Below are positions 61,205 to 64,000 of a stretch of 64,000 bases of DNA, in pieces. Positions within the stretch are counted from its first letter, which is position 1, and every line of letters begins with the position of its first letter. A program made the translations under genes and the position numbers. The notes beneath the pieces are model-generated. The model searched no databases, was not told the DNA's origin, and was given only the letters and a program-made list of their open reading frames with translations. This stretch comes from an uncultured Paracoccus sp. (lineage in GTDB: Bacteria > Pseudomonadota > Alphaproteobacteria > Rhodobacterales > Rhodobacteraceae), in the NCBI RefSeq assembly GCF_937873615.1, contig NZ_CALMYP010000022.1, positions 1-64,000 on the forward strand. Reading direction: 5' to 3'.

Positions 61205-61543
61205 ATGACCACGAACTGCATCAAATTCACCAGCGCCGACATCGAAACCGCCAAGGGCACCGGTTCCATCTCGACCCTGACCTTCGACCTCGACATCACG
61301 GTCGAACCCGTCGCGAGCACGAACCCGATGGCCCCCACGCACCGCGTCCTCGGCCGCTCCCCGCGCGGCAAGCTGGTCGAGTGCGGCGGCATCTGGAAGA
61401 AGCAGAACAAGGAGACCGGCGCTGACTACTACACGCTGACCATCCGCGACCACGGCTTCAACGCCAACCTCGGCAAGGCCGCGAACCAGGACGATCTGTC
61501 CCTGCAGGCAGTCATCCCCTGGGGTCCCAAAGACGCCGCGTGA
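61205..61543 (+). CDS. DUF736 family protein
   Basis: Start at ATG 61205 with AGGAGAAG upstream, 112 residues beginning MTTNCIKFTSADIETAKGTG and ending WGPKDAA. DUF736 proteins are small and plasmid-associated, of unknown function. The last 38 residues are identical to the truncated copy at 1-119, so the plasmid carries two paralogues about 61 kb apart. Confidence 0.92.
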   Translation: MTTNCIKFTSADIETAKGTGSISTLTFDLDITVEPVASTNPMAPTHRVLGRSPRGKLVECGGIWKKQNKETGADYYTLTIRDHGFNANLGKAANQDDLSLQAVIPWGPKDAA

Positions 61544-61550
61544 CGGCTAA

Positions 61551-61577
61551 GGCCGGTCGGTTCTCCACCGACCGGCC
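61551..61577. repeat. 10-bp perfect hairpin after DUF736
   Basis: Perfect stem GGCCGGTCGG / CCGACCGGCC with a 7-base loop, 7 bases after the DUF736 stop. No T-tract follows, so it may be a weak terminator or a structural element next to the palindrome. Confidence 0.7.
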
Positions 61578-61581
61578 CATC

Positions 61582-61619
61582 AAATCTCCAATCTTGAACG
61601 CGTTCAAGATTGGAGATTT
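61582..61619. repeat. parS: 38-bp perfect palindrome, candidate centromere (parS)
   Basis: The 38 bases read identically on both strands, centred on ACGCGT. The core TCTTGAACGCGTTCAAGA (61592-61609) is found again at 63871-63888 inside parB. It lies 133 bases upstream of parA. This suits a ParB-binding centromere; it could also be an operator that autoregulates the par operon. Confidence 0.8.
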
Positions 61620-61752
61620 ATGGGTCGTGGAGCTTCTAAATAAGCGCCTGAAACTCATAGGCGCGTGGTATCTTTATCTTTCATCCAAAACCGTGCTACC
61701 ATAGAGGCAGAATCGAGTCGAACTCGGACCCAACCGAAGTCAGGGCTTAGGA

Positions 61753-63108
61753 ATGAGCGGTAGTCTAGAACAGTTTTTGACGGACCTGTCACGTGGGCTT
61801 GAGCGCACGATGGTGGCAGTGAACAAGGAACTCACCTTGCGTCAGCGCATTAAGCGCACGTGGTCAATGCGCCAGTGCGCAAGGTTTCTGAACGTGAGTA
61901 TTCAGTATCTAACTAAGTTCGCCAATTCGAGCGACGACTTTCCCGCGGGCGAGTATATTGGAAGAGAGCGCGTTTTCACGCTTTCCGAATTGATTCACAT
62001 GCGGGCCCTTCTGGCGGCCTCGGCAAAGCGGCCCTACGACTACTTGGCCTGGCGCAAACCCGACGCCCCCTTGCCCGTCATTTCGTTTGCCAGTCAGAAA
62101 GGCGGCACGGCTAAGAGCCTGAGCGCCGCGCATTTTGCGCAGTATCTCAGTTTGCATTTCGGCATGCGCGTTGGTGTCATGGATGCAGACCCGCAAAGCA
62201 CGATAACGCTCTACTTTGTCGGGGGTGAAGGTCTTCCCCAGATGCCCGACGAAAACACCGCATCCATGGTGGACTTTGCCGGCCTCTTCCAGTCGGAAGA
62301 AGCGCCATACACCGATCACGATGCGCAGACGCTCGACAGTTTCTTCCTAAAGACCTCCTGGCCGGGGCTGCGTCTGCTGCCGGCACATGGCGAAACGTCT
62401 GAGGGAGAGATCCAGATTGCGCGCCTTGTGCGAGAGGCCCCCGCCGGAAAAAGCTTCTATCGCTACCTGCGCGATGCCCTTGATCGCTGGAAAGCGGGCC
62501 ACCCGCCCAAAACGCTGCCCAACGAATTGGTGGTCGAGGGCAAGGTCGATCAGCTGCGGCTGGACGCTGCGCTGACCGAGACCCTCGATGTCATCATCAT
62601 CGACTATCAACCCGCGTTGACACTTTTCCAGCTGAATAACGTGATTGCGTCGACTTCGCTGGTCATCCCGCAAACCATGAAGGGGTTTGACATCGCAACG
62701 CTGTCGACCTTTGTGACCGGTCTGCTGGGGATGCTTCAGCATATTCTGGCCCATGAACGGATCGAAATAGGAACCGGTGCCAACATGCTGTTGCCGACGA
62801 TCGTCCAACGATCCAATGCGCAGGATCTGAACCACATCGGAAACCTGCTGGAACACTGCCCCACGGAAATTCTGCCGGTGTTTTATCTGCGTTCCGACGC
62901 GATCTCGAATGCGTCGGACGTCTATCAATCCGTATACGAATATGAACCGGACACGCCGGGAAAGCGCAAGGGGATCAACCGGTTCATCACGAATGCCGAT
63001 GCCGTGAACGACGCCATAGTATCGCGACTCTGGCCGGGCCTCGAACGCGGCTACGCCAATACTTGGATGGACGAGTTCTATGAAGATGACGGCGAGGGTG
63101 AAGCATGA
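61753..63108 (+). CDS. parA: ParA/RepA-type partition ATPase
   Basis: A 451-residue ATPase with an N-terminal DNA-binding extension of about 105 residues (SMRQCARFLNVSIQYLTKFA), a feature of large plasmid ParA proteins. The deviant Walker A ASQKGGTAKSLSA is near residue 112, VGVMDADPQS near 140, and VIIIDYQPALTL near 280. Drives plasmid segregation with ParB. It overlaps parB by 4 bases (ATGA) and the 38-bp palindrome lies upstream. Confidence 0.93.
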   Translation: MSGSLEQFLTDLSRGLERTMVAVNKELTLRQRIKRTWSMRQCARFLNVSIQYLTKFANSSDDFPAGEYIGRERVFTLSELIHMRALLAASAKRPYDYLAWRKPDAPLPVISFASQKGGTAKSLSAAHFAQYLSLHFGMRVGVMDADPQSTITLYFVGGEGLPQMPDENTASMVDFAGLFQSEEAPYTDHDAQTLDSFFLKTSWPGLRLLPAHGETSEGEIQIARLVREAPAGKSFYRYLRDALDRWKAGHPPKTLPNELVVEGKVDQLRLDAALTETLDVIIIDYQPALTLFQLNNVIASTSLVIPQTMKGFDIATLSTFVTGLLGMLQHILAHERIEIGTGANMLLPTIVQRSNAQDLNHIGNLLEHCPTEILPVFYLRSDAISNASDVYQSVYEYEPDTPGKRKGINRFITNADAVNDAIVSRLWPGLERGYANTWMDEFYEDDGEGEA

Positions 63109-64000
63109 AACGCAGTATTCCAAGGTCGCTGATCAGCAAGACTACTAATCCCGACACATCCAAGGAGCACACGCCTAATCCCGACACATCCAAGGAGCAC
63201 ACGCCCGTTCCCGAAGGCCGGGCAGAAACGGGCGATGCTGTTTCTACTCCTTTCAAGGGGGCCGGCAGTGCTTGGAAATCAGGGGCGCTTGCACAATCGC
63301 AAGCCGCCGTGGAGCGAAGCAGAGCCGAGCTTTGCTCGGATATCTTAAACGGCCGCCACGAAATAAGCCTGTCGCCAGACCAGATATCAGATCCGATGGG
63401 GACAGACCGCCGTCAAGACTGGATGTCCCAGGAAGCATTCAGGTCTTTGGTAAACAGCATTGCCTCGAACGGGCAGGACACACCCATTCTTGTGTGGCCC
63501 GAGGATCCGGATTGGCAGCCGGATCCGTTGGAGCCGTCGAACGTCACTGGTGTCCCTTTTGTCATGCTTACAGGACGCCGCCGACTGGCGGCCGCGTCGG
63601 AGTTGGGTTTACCTCTTCGTGCAATCCTCGCTTCGCCGGACGCGCGAAACGCCGAGAACAGCAAGTTTGAGATGTTGTTTCTGCGGTTCCGCGAGAATGA
63701 GGAGCGCGAGAATCTTAGCCCATTTGAGCGTTTGGTTTCGATTGGTGAAATGTATGAAACGTTGGCTTCTGGGGCAGACAAGCTGACAGCTGTGGCCTTC
63801 GCAAAGAAAATTGGCGTGCATGAGAGCCTAGTCTCACGAGCGAGGTCTGTTTTCGCTGCGCAGGATCAAATCTTGAACGCGTTCAAGAATGTCTACGACA
63901 TGAGCTTTCGTGATTTGCAAGGAGCCTTGGCGAGCTTGGAGAGGGTAAACACACCCAAGCACAAACCGAAGGCAAAGCCCAAAAAACTCACGGTCAAACG
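63105..64000 (+). CDS. parB: ParB/RepB-type partition protein, 3' end missing
   Basis: Starts at ATG 63105, overlapping the parA stop; 298 codons are visible and the gene runs off the window. The N-terminus carries two exact copies of a 10-residue unit (NPDTSKEHTP). The ParB domain includes TPILVWPEDPDWQPD, MLTGRRRLAAASELGLPLRA and FRENEERENLSPFERLVSIG. The helix-turn-helix KLTAVAFAKKIGVHESLVSR follows near residue 230. A copy of the palindromic core lies within codons about 256-261. Confidence 0.93.
   Translation, partial: MKRSIPRSLISKTTNPDTSKEHTPNPDTSKEHTPVPEGRAETGDAVSTPFKGAGSAWKSGALAQSQAAVERSRAELCSDILNGRHEISLSPDQISDPMGTDRRQDWMSQEAFRSLVNSIASNGQDTPILVWPEDPDWQPDPLEPSNVTGVPFVMLTGRRRLAAASELGLPLRAILASPDARNAENSKFEMLFLRFRENEERENLSPFERLVSIGEMYETLASGADKLTAVAFAKKIGVHESLVSRARSVFAAQDQILNAFKNVYDMSFRDLQGALASLERVNTPKHKPKAKPKKLTVK
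63145..63204 (+). repeat. Two-copy 30-base tandem repeat in parB
   Basis: Two identical adjacent 30-base units (63145-63174 and 63175-63204) encode a duplicated 10-residue segment in the ParB N-terminus. The in-frame length keeps the gene open. Confidence 0.95.
63871..63888. promoter_or_regulatory. Second copy of the palindromic core inside parB
   Basis: TCTTGAACGCGTTCAAGA, identical to the centre of the 38-bp palindrome; the shared stretch is 20 bases (63869-63888). Here it is part of coding sequence (residues QILNAFKN). Confidence 0.85.

Noticed and set aside
63145-63204. CRISPR-like direct repeat
   Set aside because: Only two adjacent copies with no spacers, both coding in frame within parB. 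No CRISPR array was seen in the window.

Overview
The window reads as part of a large conjugative plasmid, or a chromid-like replicon, of a GC-rich alphaproteobacterium, most likely Rhodobacteraceae. The reasons are the vir-type transfer system, the DUF736/DUF2493/strawberry-notch gene set, and a ParA of about 450 residues with an N-terminal DNA-binding extension followed by ParB. No replication initiator gene was found; it may lie beyond the right edge.

Layout. 1-119: 3' end of a DUF736 gene with its terminator; a near-identical second copy lies at 61205-61543. 577-1455: non-coding DNA holding a long inverted repeat and a T-DNA-border-like nick-site candidate. 1456-5925 (+): accessory DNA-binding protein, VirD2 relaxase, VirD4 coupling protein. 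5943-11917: defence cargo placed between the convergent 3' ends of virD4 and virB11. It holds a DUF2235 alpha/beta-hydrolase, a small WGR protein and a three-gene operon hamA-hamB-DUF3223 (Hachiman). 12191-23474 (-): a complete virB operon (virB1, 2, 3, 4, a VirB7-like lipoprotein, a VirB5/lysozyme chimera, virB5, a small exported protein, virB6, 8, 9, 10, 11).

24841-36915: the most notable region. One tightly overlapped minus-strand operon encodes a TRAP transporter, PyrK and PyrD (class 1B dihydroorotate dehydrogenase), an M20 amidohydrolase of the carbamoylase type, dihydroorotase, orotate phosphoribosyltransferase, a small unknown protein, aspartate ammonia-lyase and malic enzyme. A divergent XRE-type regulator lies at the promoter end. 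Together they read as uptake and reductive breakdown of orotate: orotate to dihydroorotate, N-carbamoyl-aspartate, aspartate, fumarate and, through host fumarase, malate and pyruvate. PyrE here and PyrF at 40925 would also allow salvage to UMP.

36974-44140: scar region with a parB 5' fragment, pieces of three IS66-type elements, a LysR gene ending in an IS end, pyrF with a metallophosphoesterase, and a methyltransferase. 44141-56293 (+): plasmid accessory block with a large ParB-like protein, small conserved plasmid proteins (DUF3768, DUF6878-like, DUF6915-like), ParDE, a methylase-helicase of strawberry-notch type, a toprim protein and a DUF2493 protein. 56393-59563: argP-like regulator, two LysE-type exporters and a DapA-family enzyme. 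59920-60653: YjhX-YjhQ toxin-antitoxin-like pair. 61205-64000: second DUF736 gene, a 38-bp perfect palindrome, parA and the start of parB. The 20-base core of the palindrome recurs inside the parB coding sequence, which suggests a centromere.

All functions are inferred from reading sequence and motifs; no database search was run.
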